In this document: positions 33,066 through 42,972 of the stretch, piece after piece
How positions within the stretch are numbered: the first letter of the stretch is position 1
Layout: each line of letters opens with the position of its first letter
Source of the DNA: Rhodopseudomonas palustris
Lineage (GTDB): Bacteria; Pseudomonadota; Alphaproteobacteria; Rhizobiales; Xanthobacteraceae
Reading direction: 5' to 3'
NCBI RefSeq assembly: GCF_003226555.1
Contig: NZ_QKQS01000023.1
Location: forward strand, 997,263 to 1,061,262
DNA: 64,000 bases
Position numbers and translations under genes: made by a program
Notes under the pieces: model-generated
What the model saw: the letters and a program-made list of their open reading frames with translations, nothing else
Databases searched by the model: none
What the model was told of the DNA's origin: nothing

Positions 33066-35123
33066 ATGATTGTCCGTCGCCGTCCCGCCAGCCCGATCTC
33101 GGCCCGTCGCGACCGCGCGATGCGCGAGACCCGGATGCCGATCTTGCGAGGCCGGTCAGCCTCGGCCCTGATCGCCGGCGCGGCGGCTGGCGCGCTGCTG
33201 CTGCCGCCGGCCGCCTCCGCCGGAGGCATCGGCCCGTCACGGATGGATCCGGCCCACAATTGGAGCGGGTTCTATGTCGGCGCTCACGCGGGTTACGTCC
33301 GCGGCCATGCCGGCGCGACTCTGCAGGATCCGACATCGACTGCGCAAAACAGCAACGGTGCTGGCGGCGTCACCGCGGGCGCGCAGGCGGGCTACAATGT
33401 CGTCACCGGATCGAATTTGCTGCTCGGGGTCGAGGCAGATATCTCGTTTCCAAGCTATCTGCCGCAGAACGCGGTGCTGTCCGAATTCAACAATGGCACT
33501 GCGGATGCGCTGCAACACCTCGATTATTACGGCACGGTCCGCGCCCGGCTCGGCGTCATCGCCGGCCGCTGGCTCGGTTATGTCACCGGCGGCCTCGCCT
33601 TCGAGCACGAGCGCTATCTCACCGATCCTGACGTCGGCAGCGTGATGAACGCCCGGCTCGGCTGGGCCGCGGGCGCCGGCGTCGAATACGGCTTCACGCC
33701 GAATTGGAGCGCGCGGGTCGAATATCTCTACAGCCAGTATCAGAACGCGACCGTGGCCCTGCCGACCGGGGCGAGCTACGCGACGTCGCTGAACCTGCAT
33801 ACCGTTCGGGTCGGTGTGAACCGCAAGATCGACTGGTTCGGCACCGGCAGCACCGACGCCCTTCCCTCGCTCGCCGCAGTTGCCGATCCCGAATCTGATC
33901 GCTGGGAGATCCACGGCCAGACGACGATCATCGGGCAGGGCTATCCGTCGTTCCGGGCGCCCTATAGCGGGCCGAACAGCCTGTTTCCCGGCGCGCAGTT
34001 CAAGAGCACCTGGAGCACCAGCCTGTTCGCCAATGTCCGACTGTGGGACGGCGGTGAGCTCTACCTCAACCCGGAGTTCTTGCAGGGCTACGGGCTCAGC
34101 GACACAGCCGGCGTCGCCGGCTTCCCGAATGGCGAAGGCCAGAAGTCCGGTTTCGCCTATCCGCATTTCAGCCCGTCGCGGTTCTATCTGCGCCAGACCT
34201 TCGGGCTCGGCGGCGAACAGGAGCAGCTTTCTTCCAGCGCCTCGCAGCTGTCCAGGAAAGCCGACATCTCGCGGCTGACCTTTCAGGTCGGCCGATTTTC
34301 CGTCGTCGACGTGTTCGACGGCAACAGCTACGCGCACGATCCGCGCCGCGACTTCATGAACTGGTCGATTTGGGCGTCCGGCGCGTTCGATTACTCCGCC
34401 GACAAGCTCGGCCTCAGCTACGGAGCGACCGCCGAGCTGAACCAGAAGCAATGGGCGATCCGCGCCGGTTACTTCCTGATGGATGCCGAGTCGAACTCCA
34501 ACGATTTTGACATGCGCGTCCCGCGCCGCGGCGAATATGTGACCGAACTCGAAACCCGCTACGCGTTGTTCGGCCGGCCCGGCAAGCTGCGCACGCTCGG
34601 GTTCATCAACAGCGTGTACTCGGGCAGTTACCGCGAAACCCTCGACAATCCGCAGCTCAATCTCGACATCAGCCAGACCCGCAAAGGCCGGATCAAATTC
34701 GGCTACGCGTTCAACCTCGAACAGGCGGTGACCGACGATGTCGGCGTGTTCGGCCGCTGGAGTTGGAACGACGGCAAGAACGAGATCATGGCGTTCACGG
34801 ACATTGACGACAGTCTTTCCGGCGGCGTCTCGATCCGCGGGATGCGTTGGGGGCGGCCCGACGACGTGATCGGGATCGCGGGTGCCAGCAACGGCCTGTC
34901 GCGCGATCACCGCGACTTCCTCGCCGCCGGAGGGCTCGGGCCGCTGATCGGCGACGGTCGGTTGAACTATCGCCGGGAGAGCGTGATGGAGGCTTATTAC
35001 GCCTATGCCGTCACCCAAGCCTGGACCGCGACGGCCGATTACCAGTTCATCGCCAACCCTGCCTTCAACGCCGACCGCGGTCCGGTGTCGGTGTTTTCAG
35101 GACGGTTGCACGGAGAGTTCTGA
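33066..35123 (+). CDS. Outer-membrane beta-barrel fused to an OprB carbohydrate-selective porin
   Basis: A 685-residue exported protein. The ATG at 33066 has GAGGTGA just upstream; a later start at 33120 is possible. The signal peptide ends near LLLPPAASAGG. Residues ~60-270 form an Omp31/opacity-type barrel (HNWSGFYVGAHAGYVRG, GGVTAGAQAGYNVV, VEYGFTPNWSARVEYLYS, LHTVRVGVNRKI). Residues ~285-685 form an OprB-type porin (WEIHGQTTIIGQGYPSF, LYLNPEFLQGYGLSDT, RQTFGLGGEQEQLSS, ending VSVFSGRLHGEF with the C-terminal Phe). Two complete barrel domains in one chain is unusual. Sugar uptake is inferred from the OprB part only. Confidence 0.87.
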   Translation: MIVRRRPASPISARRDRAMRETRMPILRGRSASALIAGAAAGALLLPPAASAGGIGPSRMDPAHNWSGFYVGAHAGYVRGHAGATLQDPTSTAQNSNGAGGVTAGAQAGYNVVTGSNLLLGVEADISFPSYLPQNAVLSEFNNGTADALQHLDYYGTVRARLGVIAGRWLGYVTGGLAFEHERYLTDPDVGSVMNARLGWAAGAGVEYGFTPNWSARVEYLYSQYQNATVALPTGASYATSLNLHTVRVGVNRKIDWFGTGSTDALPSLAAVADPESDRWEIHGQTTIIGQGYPSFRAPYSGPNSLFPGAQFKSTWSTSLFANVRLWDGGELYLNPEFLQGYGLSDTAGVAGFPNGEGQKSGFAYPHFSPSRFYLRQTFGLGGEQEQLSSSASQLSRKADISRLTFQVGRFSVVDVFDGNSYAHDPRRDFMNWSIWASGAFDYSADKLGLSYGATAELNQKQWAIRAGYFLMDAESNSNDFDMRVPRRGEYVTELETRYALFGRPGKLRTLGFINSVYSGSYRETLDNPQLNLDISQTRKGRIKFGYAFNLEQAVTDDVGVFGRWSWNDGKNEIMAFTDIDDSLSGGVSIRGMRWGRPDDVIGIAGASNGLSRDHRDFLAAGGLGPLIGDGRLNYRRESVMEAYYAYAVTQAWTATADYQFIANPAFNADRGPVSVFSGRLHGEF

Positions 35124-35142
35124 GTCGCCCCGATGACGGGCG

Positions 35143-36774
35143 TCAAGCGACCGGCGCGAAGCTCTCGGCGCGGGCCATCGCCCAGGCCTGTTTGAAGCGC
35201 GGATCCTCGGTGCCCTCCAGCAGTTCGCCGGAACGGAGCTCCGGATAGAGCTGCGCCAGCGACACCACGTCCGATGACGAGGTTCGCTGCGAGAAGTGAT
35301 AGGAGCGGATGTCGCGGGGATGATCGAGGCCAGCGGCGGCGACCAGTTCGGCCAGCGCCTGGAGCGTCGCGTGGTGATAGTTGTAAACCCGTTCCTGCTT
35401 GTGCGGCACCACCAGGGCGCGGTAGCGCGTCGGCTCCTGCGTGGTCACCCCGGTCGGGCAGCGGTCGGTGTGGCAGCTCAGCGACTGGATGCAGCCGAGC
35501 GCGAACATGAAGCCGCGCGCCGAGTTGCACCAATCCGCACCGAGCGCAATCGCGCGGGCGACGTCGAATCCGGTCGCGATCTTGCCGGAAGCGCCGAGCT
35601 TGATGCGATCGCGGGCGCCGATCCCGATCAGCGCGTTGTGCACGAAACTGATGCCGTCGCGCATCGGCATGCCGAGGTGGTCCATGAATTCCAGCGGGGC
35701 GGCGCCGGTGCCGCCTTCCTTGCCGTCGACCACGATGAAATCCGGATAGATCCCGGTGGCGAGCATCGCCTTGCAGATCGCCAGAAATTCCCAGGGATGG
35801 CCGATGCAGAGCTTGAAGCCGGCCGGCTTGCCGCCGGAAAGGCGGCGCATCTCGGCGATGAACCGCATCATCTCGATCGGGGTCGAGAACGCCTTGTGAT
35901 AAGGCGGCGACACGCAATCCTCGTCCATGCCGACGCCGCGGATCTGCGCGATCTCTTCGGAGATCTTGGCCATCGGCAGCACGCCGCCATGGCCCGGCTT
36001 GGCGCCCTGGCTGACCTTGAGCTCGACCATCTTGATCTGGTCCTCGGCCGCGACGCGGGCGAACGCCTCGGGATCGAATCTCCCGTCGCGGCTGCGGCAG
36101 CCGAAGTATCCGGAGCCGATTTCCCAGATCAGGTCGCCGCCGTGCTCGCGGTGATACGGGCTGACGCCGCCTTCGCCGGTGTCGTGCGCGAAGCCGCCCT
36201 TCTTGGCGCCGGCATTGAGGGCGCGGATCGCGTTCGGACTCAGCGCCCCGTAGCTCATCGCCGAGATGTTGAAGACCGAGGCGGAGTACGGCTTGGTGCA
36301 ATCCGGTCCGCCGATCGTGATCCGGAACGGCTCCTCGGCGTGCGGCCGCGGCGCCACCGAATGATGCATCCACTCGTAGCCGCCATCATAGACGTCCTTC
36401 TGGGTGCCGAACGGGCGCTTATCGAGCTCCATCTTGGCGCGCTGATAGATCAGCGCGCGGGTGTCGCGGCTGAACGGCTTGCCGTCCTTTTCGCTCTCGA
36501 AGAAATACTGCCGCATTTCCGGGCGGATCTCTTCGAGCAGGAACCGCAGATGCGCCGAGATCGGATAGTTGCGCAGCACCGCGTGGCTCGTCTGCAACAG
36601 ATCGTAGATGCCAAGCAGAGTGAGGGCGCCGAACACGAGTAGCGGCACCAGCACCAAGCCGAACAGCGGCGTGTGGGTGTCGAGCGCTGCGATGGTGGCG
36701 AGCAGCGCGGTGATCACGGCACAGACGGTGAGGGCGATGTAGCGCGGCGAGAGCGGAAGTAGCAGCGTTTCCAT
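35143..36774 (-). CDS. Membrane-anchored FMN-binding glutamate synthase-family protein
   Basis: A 543-residue protein from the ATG at 36772-36774. Two N-terminal membrane helices (YIALTVCAVITALLATIAA, LVLVPLLVFGALTLLGIYDL) are followed by the FMN/2-oxoglutarate synthase domain of GltB (FNISAMSYGALSPNAIRALN, EGGVSPYHREHGGDLIWEIG, GKEGGTGAAPLEFMDHLGMP). The 3Fe-4S cysteine pattern C-x5-C-x4-C is kept in GCIQSLSCHTDRCPTGVTTQ (~residues 426-437). It lacks the glutamine amidotransferase domain of true glutamate synthase, so the electron donor and nitrogen source are unknown. It diverges from an ATP-grasp gene 288 bp away. Confidence 0.87.
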   Translation of the reverse strand: METLLLPLSPRYIALTVCAVITALLATIAALDTHTPLFGLVLVPLLVFGALTLLGIYDLLQTSHAVLRNYPISAHLRFLLEEIRPEMRQYFFESEKDGKPFSRDTRALIYQRAKMELDKRPFGTQKDVYDGGYEWMHHSVAPRPHAEEPFRITIGGPDCTKPYSASVFNISAMSYGALSPNAIRALNAGAKKGGFAHDTGEGGVSPYHREHGGDLIWEIGSGYFGCRSRDGRFDPEAFARVAAEDQIKMVELKVSQGAKPGHGGVLPMAKISEEIAQIRGVGMDEDCVSPPYHKAFSTPIEMMRFIAEMRRLSGGKPAGFKLCIGHPWEFLAICKAMLATGIYPDFIVVDGKEGGTGAAPLEFMDHLGMPMRDGISFVHNALIGIGARDRIKLGASGKIATGFDVARAIALGADWCNSARGFMFALGCIQSLSCHTDRCPTGVTTQEPTRYRALVVPHKQERVYNYHHATLQALAELVAAAGLDHPRDIRSYHFSQRTSSSDVVSLAQLYPELRSGELLEGTEDPRFKQAWAMARAESFAPVA

Positions 36775-37062
36775 GAAATCCACGCGGGAGCGGTTGGATG
36801 GATATCGGATCAGCCGCTGCAGCGGGGAGCCCCGTGCGCCTGAGGGCGGTGACCGGCCGCGGTATAGCACGACCGGCCCGGCTCGATAACCTCGGGGATT
36901 CCGTGATCATTCCGTCACGGCGTCGTCGCAATCCGATCCGGCCGGCTCGCCGAGTGGCCCGCGGCTGGGTTCGGCTTGACATTTCGCCGCCCCAAAGCGA
37001 TCCCACCGCGCCCGCCGGCCGACGATGGTCATGCCGGTCACGACCTGTTGACGAGACCCTTG

Positions 37063-38013
37063 ATGCAATATGCCGACCGCGTGATCGTCCGGATCGTCAA
37101 AGACTATTGCGGCGCGCGCGGCGTCGACGTCACGCTCGGGCTCGATGGCTGGCTGATCGTGCTGAGCAAGGGCGAGGCCCGTCACTTCATCTACGGCTAT
37201 GATTTCGGCCTGAACAGCTCGGTCACGCACCGCCTCGCCAACGACAAGGCTGCGACCGCCGACATCCTCGTGGCCGCCGGCGTTGCCTGCGTGCCGCACC
37301 GGCTGTTGATGAATCACGAGCATTTCAAGTATGTGCCGAGCAGCGGACACTGGTCGGCGATGCTGGAGATGCTGCGTGCCAATCCCGCGGGGCTGGTGCT
37401 GAAGCCGAACGAAGGCACCTGCGGCCATCTGGTATTCAAAGCCGCGACCGAGCTCGAGCTGGAACGCGCCGCCACCGCAATCTTCGCTGCCAGCCAGAAT
37501 CTGGCGATTGCGCCGTATGTCGAGATCGCCAGCGAGGTCCGCGTCATTCTGCTCGATCGCGAGCCGCTTGTTGTCTACGAAAAGCAGCGGCCGGCGATTA
37601 CCGGCGACGGCGTGCGGAGCGCGTTTCAGCTTCTTCTCGATGCGGTGCCGGCGGATCGGCTCGGCGCCGTGCTGGCCAATCTGCCGGCAGATCACGCCGC
37701 GCTCGATGCGGTGGTGCCGGCAGGGGCGCAATTTCGGCTCGACTGGCGGCACAATCTCGAATTCGGCGCTGTGCCCGAACTGATCGAGAATGGAGACCTG
37801 CGCGATGCCAGCGTGACGATTGCCGCCGAGGCGGCCCGCGCGATCGGACTCAGCTTCGGCGCCGTCGATGTGGTGTGGACCGCGCAAGGGCCGCGCGTGC
37901 TCGAGATCAATTCGGGCGTGATGATCGAATCGCTCAGTCGCCGGTTTCCGGGCATCGCCGAGCAGGTCTACACCCGCGCGCTCGATCGGGTGATGCAGGC
38001 GCTGCCGGTTTGA
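37063..38013 (+). CDS. ATP-grasp domain protein, RimK-like
   Basis: A 316-residue ATP-grasp ligase from the ATG at 37063; TTG codons upstream (37048, 36976) are alternatives. The domain is visible in NDKAATADILVAAGVACVPH, in the nucleotide-binding AGLVLKPNEGTCGHLVFKA, in SEVRVILLDREPLVVYEKQ, and in the metal-binding AVDVVWTAQGPRVLEINSG. These enzymes join a carboxylate to an amine through an acyl phosphate. The substrates are unknown. The gene diverges from the glutamate-synthase-like gene, suggesting a possible functional link around glutamate or an amino acid. Confidence 0.8.
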   Translation: MQYADRVIVRIVKDYCGARGVDVTLGLDGWLIVLSKGEARHFIYGYDFGLNSSVTHRLANDKAATADILVAAGVACVPHRLLMNHEHFKYVPSSGHWSAMLEMLRANPAGLVLKPNEGTCGHLVFKAATELELERAATAIFAASQNLAIAPYVEIASEVRVILLDREPLVVYEKQRPAITGDGVRSAFQLLLDAVPADRLGAVLANLPADHAALDAVVPAGAQFRLDWRHNLEFGAVPELIENGDLRDASVTIAAEAARAIGLSFGAVDVVWTAQGPRVLEINSGVMIESLSRRFPGIAEQVYTRALDRVMQALPV

Positions 38014-38103
38014 CGCGCCGGCCGGGCGGCGGCGATTTCCTTTCGCTGCGGATCAACTAAGATCGCGTCGCGTCCGCATTTTCATCAGAACCGAAGGAAA
38101 CTC

Positions 38104-39105
<1,002 letters not shown>

Positions 39106-39174
39106 GCTGAGGGGCAGACCCCGTCGAAGTGACGGCCGGCCGTTGTGCCGGCCAGCCGCTCCGGCGAGCGGAGC

Positions 39175-39251
<77 letters not shown>

Positions 39252-39467
39252 GTCCGGCTTGCGGACCAGGCCGCACGCTCGCGTCTCCCATAGCAGAGCG
39301 CCCGTCCGATCGCCACCCGGAAGTCGGCGTCGTCGGTGTCGGATCACGTCGCCGGGCGCTCTGGAGCTCGAGGCGGGAGCTGCGGCGGAGTTCTGTTGCC
39401 GACTTTAAATCTTACTTAGGCGGCTCCCGCTAGGCTCCCCGTCCGGCAATGTCAGTCGGGCATTCTC

Positions 39468-40799
39468 ATGGCAGTCTTGGGCGCGATAGCTCGCTTTCGT
39501 CGTGACCGGCGCGGCAATATCGCCGTGATCTTCGCGATTGCGCTGGTCCCGTTGATTTCGGCGGTCGGTTGTGCGGTCGATTACAGCCGCGCCAATGCGT
39601 TGCGCAGCAAGCTTCAGGCAGCGGCGGATGCCGCCTCGGTCGGTTCGGTATCGCGGACGGCACCGGCCTATGTGGCGGCCGGATCGATGTCGGCCGACGG
39701 GGCGATCTCGTCGGGCTCCGACGACGCGCTGCGGATCTTCAACGGCAATCTGAGCGGCGAGAGCGGATTTACGCTCGGCAATGTGTCGGCCACGGTGAGC
39801 AAGGTCGCCGACGTCGTCACCTCCAAGGTCACGTTCTCGGCGCAGATCTCCACAATGTTCATGAAGGTGGTCGGCATCTCCAGCATGACCGTCGGCGGTA
39901 CCTCGACGGCCAGCGCAACCATGCCGAAATACATCGACTTCTATCTGTTGCTCGACAATTCCCCGTCGATGGGCGTCGGCGCCACGCCGACGGATGTTTC
40001 CGCGATGGTCACGGCGACTGCCAACAGATCCTCGGATGATCATTGTGCTTTCGCCTGTCACGACGTCAACAACAAGAACAACTACTACAATCTGGCGAAG
40101 TCGCTCGGCATTACCACGCGCATCGATGTGCTGCGCAGCGCCACCCAACAGCTGATGGACACGGCTTCGGCGACCGCCGTCTATTCGAACCAGTTCCGGA
40201 TGGCGATCTACGATTTCGGCGCCTCGGCGCAGACCGCCGGACTGCGCAATCTGTTCTCGCTGTCGGCAAGCCTGTCGAGCGCCAAGACCGCGGCCGGCGA
40301 CATCGATCTGATGTCGGTGAAGGGCCAGAACGACAACAACGATCAGGATACACAATACACCACCATCTTGCCGGCGATCGACAAGATGATCAGTACGCCG
40401 GGCCCGGGCACCGTCGATGCGCCGCAGAAATATCTGTTCTTCGTCTCCGACGGCGTCGCCGACGAGTACAATCCCAGCTGCCTGAAGCCGAAGACCGGCA
40501 ACCGCTGCCAGTCGCCGATCAATCCGGCGCTGTGCCAGACGCTGAAGGACCGCGGGGTCAAGATCGCGGTGCTCTACACCACCTATCTCGATCTGCCGAG
40601 CAACGACTGGTACAAACAATGGATCGCGCCGTTCAATGCCGGCCCCTACGGGCCGTCGCCGAACAGCCAGATCGCGCAGAACATGCAAGCCTGCGCGTCG
40701 CCGGGCTTCTACTTCGAGGTCAGCCCGACGGACGGCATCGCTGACGCGATGAACGCGCTGTTCAAGAAAGCGGTCGCCGACGCGCGCATCACCAGCTGA
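39468..40799 (+). CDS. TadG-like pilus-assembly/von Willebrand-type protein
   Basis: A 443-residue protein with the TadE/TadG N-terminus: RRDRRGNIAVIFAIALVPLISAVGCAVDYSRAN. This is a basic pilin-like head and one membrane helix, cited in pieces RRGNIAVIFAIALVPLI and GCAVDYSRANALRSKLQ. A secreted von Willebrand A-like domain follows from ~160 (YIDFYLLLDNSPSMGVG, a MIDAS-type DxSxS variant reading DNSPS) and ends at PTDGIADAMNALFKKAV. Several Cys residues (CAFACHD, CLKPKTGNRCQSP) are likely disulfide-bonded. No other tad genes are in the window, so this is an orphan. Such orphans are common in Bradyrhizobium-type genomes. Confidence 0.83.
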   Translation: MAVLGAIARFRRDRRGNIAVIFAIALVPLISAVGCAVDYSRANALRSKLQAAADAASVGSVSRTAPAYVAAGSMSADGAISSGSDDALRIFNGNLSGESGFTLGNVSATVSKVADVVTSKVTFSAQISTMFMKVVGISSMTVGGTSTASATMPKYIDFYLLLDNSPSMGVGATPTDVSAMVTATANRSSDDHCAFACHDVNNKNNYYNLAKSLGITTRIDVLRSATQQLMDTASATAVYSNQFRMAIYDFGASAQTAGLRNLFSLSASLSSAKTAAGDIDLMSVKGQNDNNDQDTQYTTILPAIDKMISTPGPGTVDAPQKYLFFVSDGVADEYNPSCLKPKTGNRCQSPINPALCQTLKDRGVKIAVLYTTYLDLPSNDWYKQWIAPFNAGPYGPSPNSQIAQNMQACASPGFYFEVSPTDGIADAMNALFKKAVADARITS

Positions 40800-40946
40800 G
40801 TGGCTGGTGCGCTTTTCGGGCGCTGCGCGACTGCTGGGCCGCCTTGGAAACTCTGTCGCCCCTTCCTACGTTGTGATGCCGGCCAGACGCTGCGCCGGAT
40901 GGCGGCGTGCCGGACCACATTGGCCGGCACCACATAGGAGGTTTCG

Positions 40947-41507
40947 ATGGGCTTGCTCGACATCCTCAACGGCATGCAGAACGGGCCGCGGGGGCCAGCC
41001 GATCCGCAGGACAAAAGCGGCGGCATGTCCAAGTTCACCATGGCGATTCTCGCGCTGCTGGCGTGGAAGGCCTACAAACACATGACCAGCGGTCAGCCGC
41101 AGACTGCGCCTGCCAATCAGCCGCGCCAAATGCCGGCGCCCCCACCGGAAAACACCGGCGGTGGCTGGGGTGACTTCCTCAAGGGCGGCCTTGGCGGACT
41201 GGTGCTCGGCGGTGCGGCCGGCAGCGTGCTGTCCGGCGGGCTCGGTGATTTGCTGCGGCAGCTTCAGCACAACGGGCTCGGCGATGCCGCCAACTCCTGG
41301 GTGGGCCACGGTCCGAACCGGCAGATCGGCCCGAACGATCTCGCCAACGCGCTCGGAGCCGACCAGATCGACGCCATGACGCACCAGACCGGGATGTCGC
41401 GCGACGAGCTGCTCGACGGTCTGAGCCGCTATTTGCCGGACGTGGTCGACCGGCTCACGCCGGACGGCCGGCTGCCGACCGACGACGAAGCCTCGCGCTG
41501 GATCTGA
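40947..41507 (+). CDS. YidB-family protein (DUF937)
   Basis: A 186-residue protein with a strong TAGGAGG ribosome-binding site. The YidB pattern is clear: MGLLDILNGMQNGPRG, a hydrophobic segment FTMAILALLAWKAYKHM, a Pro/Gln linker, then the C-terminal domain GLGDAANSWVGHGPNRQIG, LANALGADQIDAMTHQTG and LSRYLPDVVDRLTPDGRLP. The function of the family is not known; it is often found near membrane-stress proteins. It precedes the GlsB/YeaQ-like gene by 63-72 bp on the same strand and may share its transcript. Confidence 0.85.
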   Translation: MGLLDILNGMQNGPRGPADPQDKSGGMSKFTMAILALLAWKAYKHMTSGQPQTAPANQPRQMPAPPPENTGGGWGDFLKGGLGGLVLGGAAGSVLSGGLGDLLRQLQHNGLGDAANSWVGHGPNRQIGPNDLANALGADQIDAMTHQTGMSRDELLDGLSRYLPDVVDRLTPDGRLPTDDEASRWI

Positions 41508-41579
41508 TCGGCTGCGGCGGGGTTGTTGTTGCTTTGGTTCCGAGCGGTCCGGAGCGGACCCTGAGAAAGGATGCTGAAG

Positions 41580-41864
41580 ATGGGTGGGATACTCTGGATT
41601 GTGCTGGTCGGCTTCGTGGCCGGAATCATCGCGCGGGTGCTGTCGCCGGGCCCGAACAATCCGCAAGGTTTCGTGCTCACCACGGTGCTCGGCATCGCCG
41701 GTGCGTTCCTCGCCACCGCGGTTGGGCAGATGATCGGGCACTACGGCCCGAATCAAGGTGCCGGCTTCATCACCGCGACGGTCGGTGCAGTGGCGGTGCT
41801 GTTCATCTGGAACAGGCTGGTGGCGCGGCGGGTGATCTCCGATCCCGGTAACCGCTACCCTTAA
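41580..41864 (+). CDS. GlsB/YeaQ/YmgE-family stress-response membrane protein
   Basis: A 94-residue inner-membrane protein with three hydrophobic segments (GGILWIVLVGFVAGIIARV, FVLTTVLGIAGAFLATAVG, AGFITATVGAVAVLFIWN). The family motif is GFVAGIIARVLSPGPNNPQG, cited as FVAGIIARVLSPGP. These small transglycosylase-associated-like proteins are induced by stress in several bacteria. ATG codons at 41571 and 41580 are both possible; 41580 has the better spacing from AGAAAGG at 41563-41569. It ends just before a bidirectional terminator shared with the convergent SDR gene. Confidence 0.88.
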   Translation: MGGILWIVLVGFVAGIIARVLSPGPNNPQGFVLTTVLGIAGAFLATAVGQMIGHYGPNQGAGFITATVGAVAVLFIWNRLVARRVISDPGNRYP

Positions 41865-41880
41865 GATCCGCGCAGACGCA

Positions 41881-41917
41881 GCGCGGCCCGGCTCGCCGGG
41901 CCACGCTCGTTTCGTTT
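41881..41917 (+). terminator. Terminator between convergent GlsB-like and SDR genes
   Basis: The inverted repeat GCGCGGCCCGG-ctcg-CCGGGCCACGC (10 pairs, one mismatch) is followed on the plus strand by the T-rich TCGTTTCGTTT. It begins 17 bp after the plus-strand stop and ends 11 bp before the end of the minus-strand SDR gene, so it may serve both. Confidence 0.6.
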
Positions 41918-41927
41918 CGGCGCGGGA

Positions 41928-42710
41928 TCAGCTGGCCAGATGCATGCCGGCGTCCATTCGCACCAGCTCGCCTGTCATGCTGCTCGACTTCGGTGTCGCC
42001 AGGAAGCACACCAACTCGGCGATGTCCTCAGCCGTGGAGGCGATCTTCAGCGGCACGCGCGACACCACCATGTCGCGCACCTGCTTGGCTTCCTCCGCGC
42101 CGCGGCCCTTGGTGAACCACGGCGTGTCGATGTAACCGGGGCAGATCGCGTTGACCCGGATGTTCGGCGCCAGCGCGCGCGACAAAGACAGCGTCATGGT
42201 GTTTAGCGCGCCCTTGCTGGCCGCATAGGCTATCGACGAACCGATGCCGCTGATGCCGGCGACCGACGAGACGTTCACCACCGCCGAAGCGCGGCCGGCC
42301 GCCTTGGCGCCGGCGACCAAGATTTCGCGCGCCGCGCGGACCATCTGGTACGGCCCGATCGTATTGATCGCGTAGATGCGCTGGAAATCGTCGGCCGACA
42401 ATTGATCGAGCAGATGATGCGCGACGTGCTTGGTGGTGCCGGCATTGTTCACCAGCGCGTCGAGCTTACCCCAGGGGGCCGCGGCCGCGACGATTCGCTT
42501 GCAGTCGTCGTCCTTGGCGACGTCGCCCTGCACCACGATCACTTCGGCGGCGCCGAGCCTGCGGCACTCTTCGGCGGTCTTTTCCGCGTCGTCCTTGCTC
42601 GATGCGTAGTTGATCACCAGCCGCGCGCCGTCCTTCGCCAGGATCTTGGCGGTGGCAGCGCCGAGGCCGGAAGCCGACCCGGTGACGATCACGTTCAGTC
42701 CGTCTGACAT
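41928..42710 (-). CDS. Short-chain dehydrogenase/reductase (SDR)
   Basis: A 260-residue classical SDR. The cofactor motif is VIVTGSASGLGAATAKIL and the structural motif is DALVNNAGTT. The catalytic residues Ser, Tyr and Lys lie in VNVSSVAGISGIGSSIAYAASKGAL, cited as NVSSVAGI and IAYAASKGAL. The Asn-rich NAICPGYIDTPW is typical of FabG-like enzymes. The ATG at 42708-42710 has GGGAG six bases upstream. It diverges from the acyl-CoA dehydrogenase pair, and a beta-hydroxyacyl-CoA dehydrogenase role in the same pathway is a plausible inference. Confidence 0.9.
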   Translation of the reverse strand: MSDGLNVIVTGSASGLGAATAKILAKDGARLVINYASSKDDAEKTAEECRRLGAAEVIVVQGDVAKDDDCKRIVAAAAPWGKLDALVNNAGTTKHVAHHLLDQLSADDFQRIYAINTIGPYQMVRAAREILVAGAKAAGRASAVVNVSSVAGISGIGSSIAYAASKGALNTMTLSLSRALAPNIRVNAICPGYIDTPWFTKGRGAEEAKQVRDMVVSRVPLKIASTAEDIAELVCFLATPKSSSMTGELVRMDAGMHLAS

Positions 42711-42972
42711 CTTCACTCCCTCTGCATCGAAGCGGCTTCACGCCGAATTGCCGTCACCATATCGGTTGCGACATCGAGGGCAAGCCGGCAAAGCCCGCGA
42801 TGTGGAATAAGCCTGCGACTTCAGCGGTTTCGACCATGCCCGCTGCGCAGTCCGCCCCGTGCCGGCCGCGCTTGTGTTCGTTTTCACTTTTCCGCATCAT
42901 GCCGCGCAACAACAAGACCAGCACGCATGCTTGGCGATCCGCCGGGCGCTGAGTGCGCAACCGGGAAACGCC

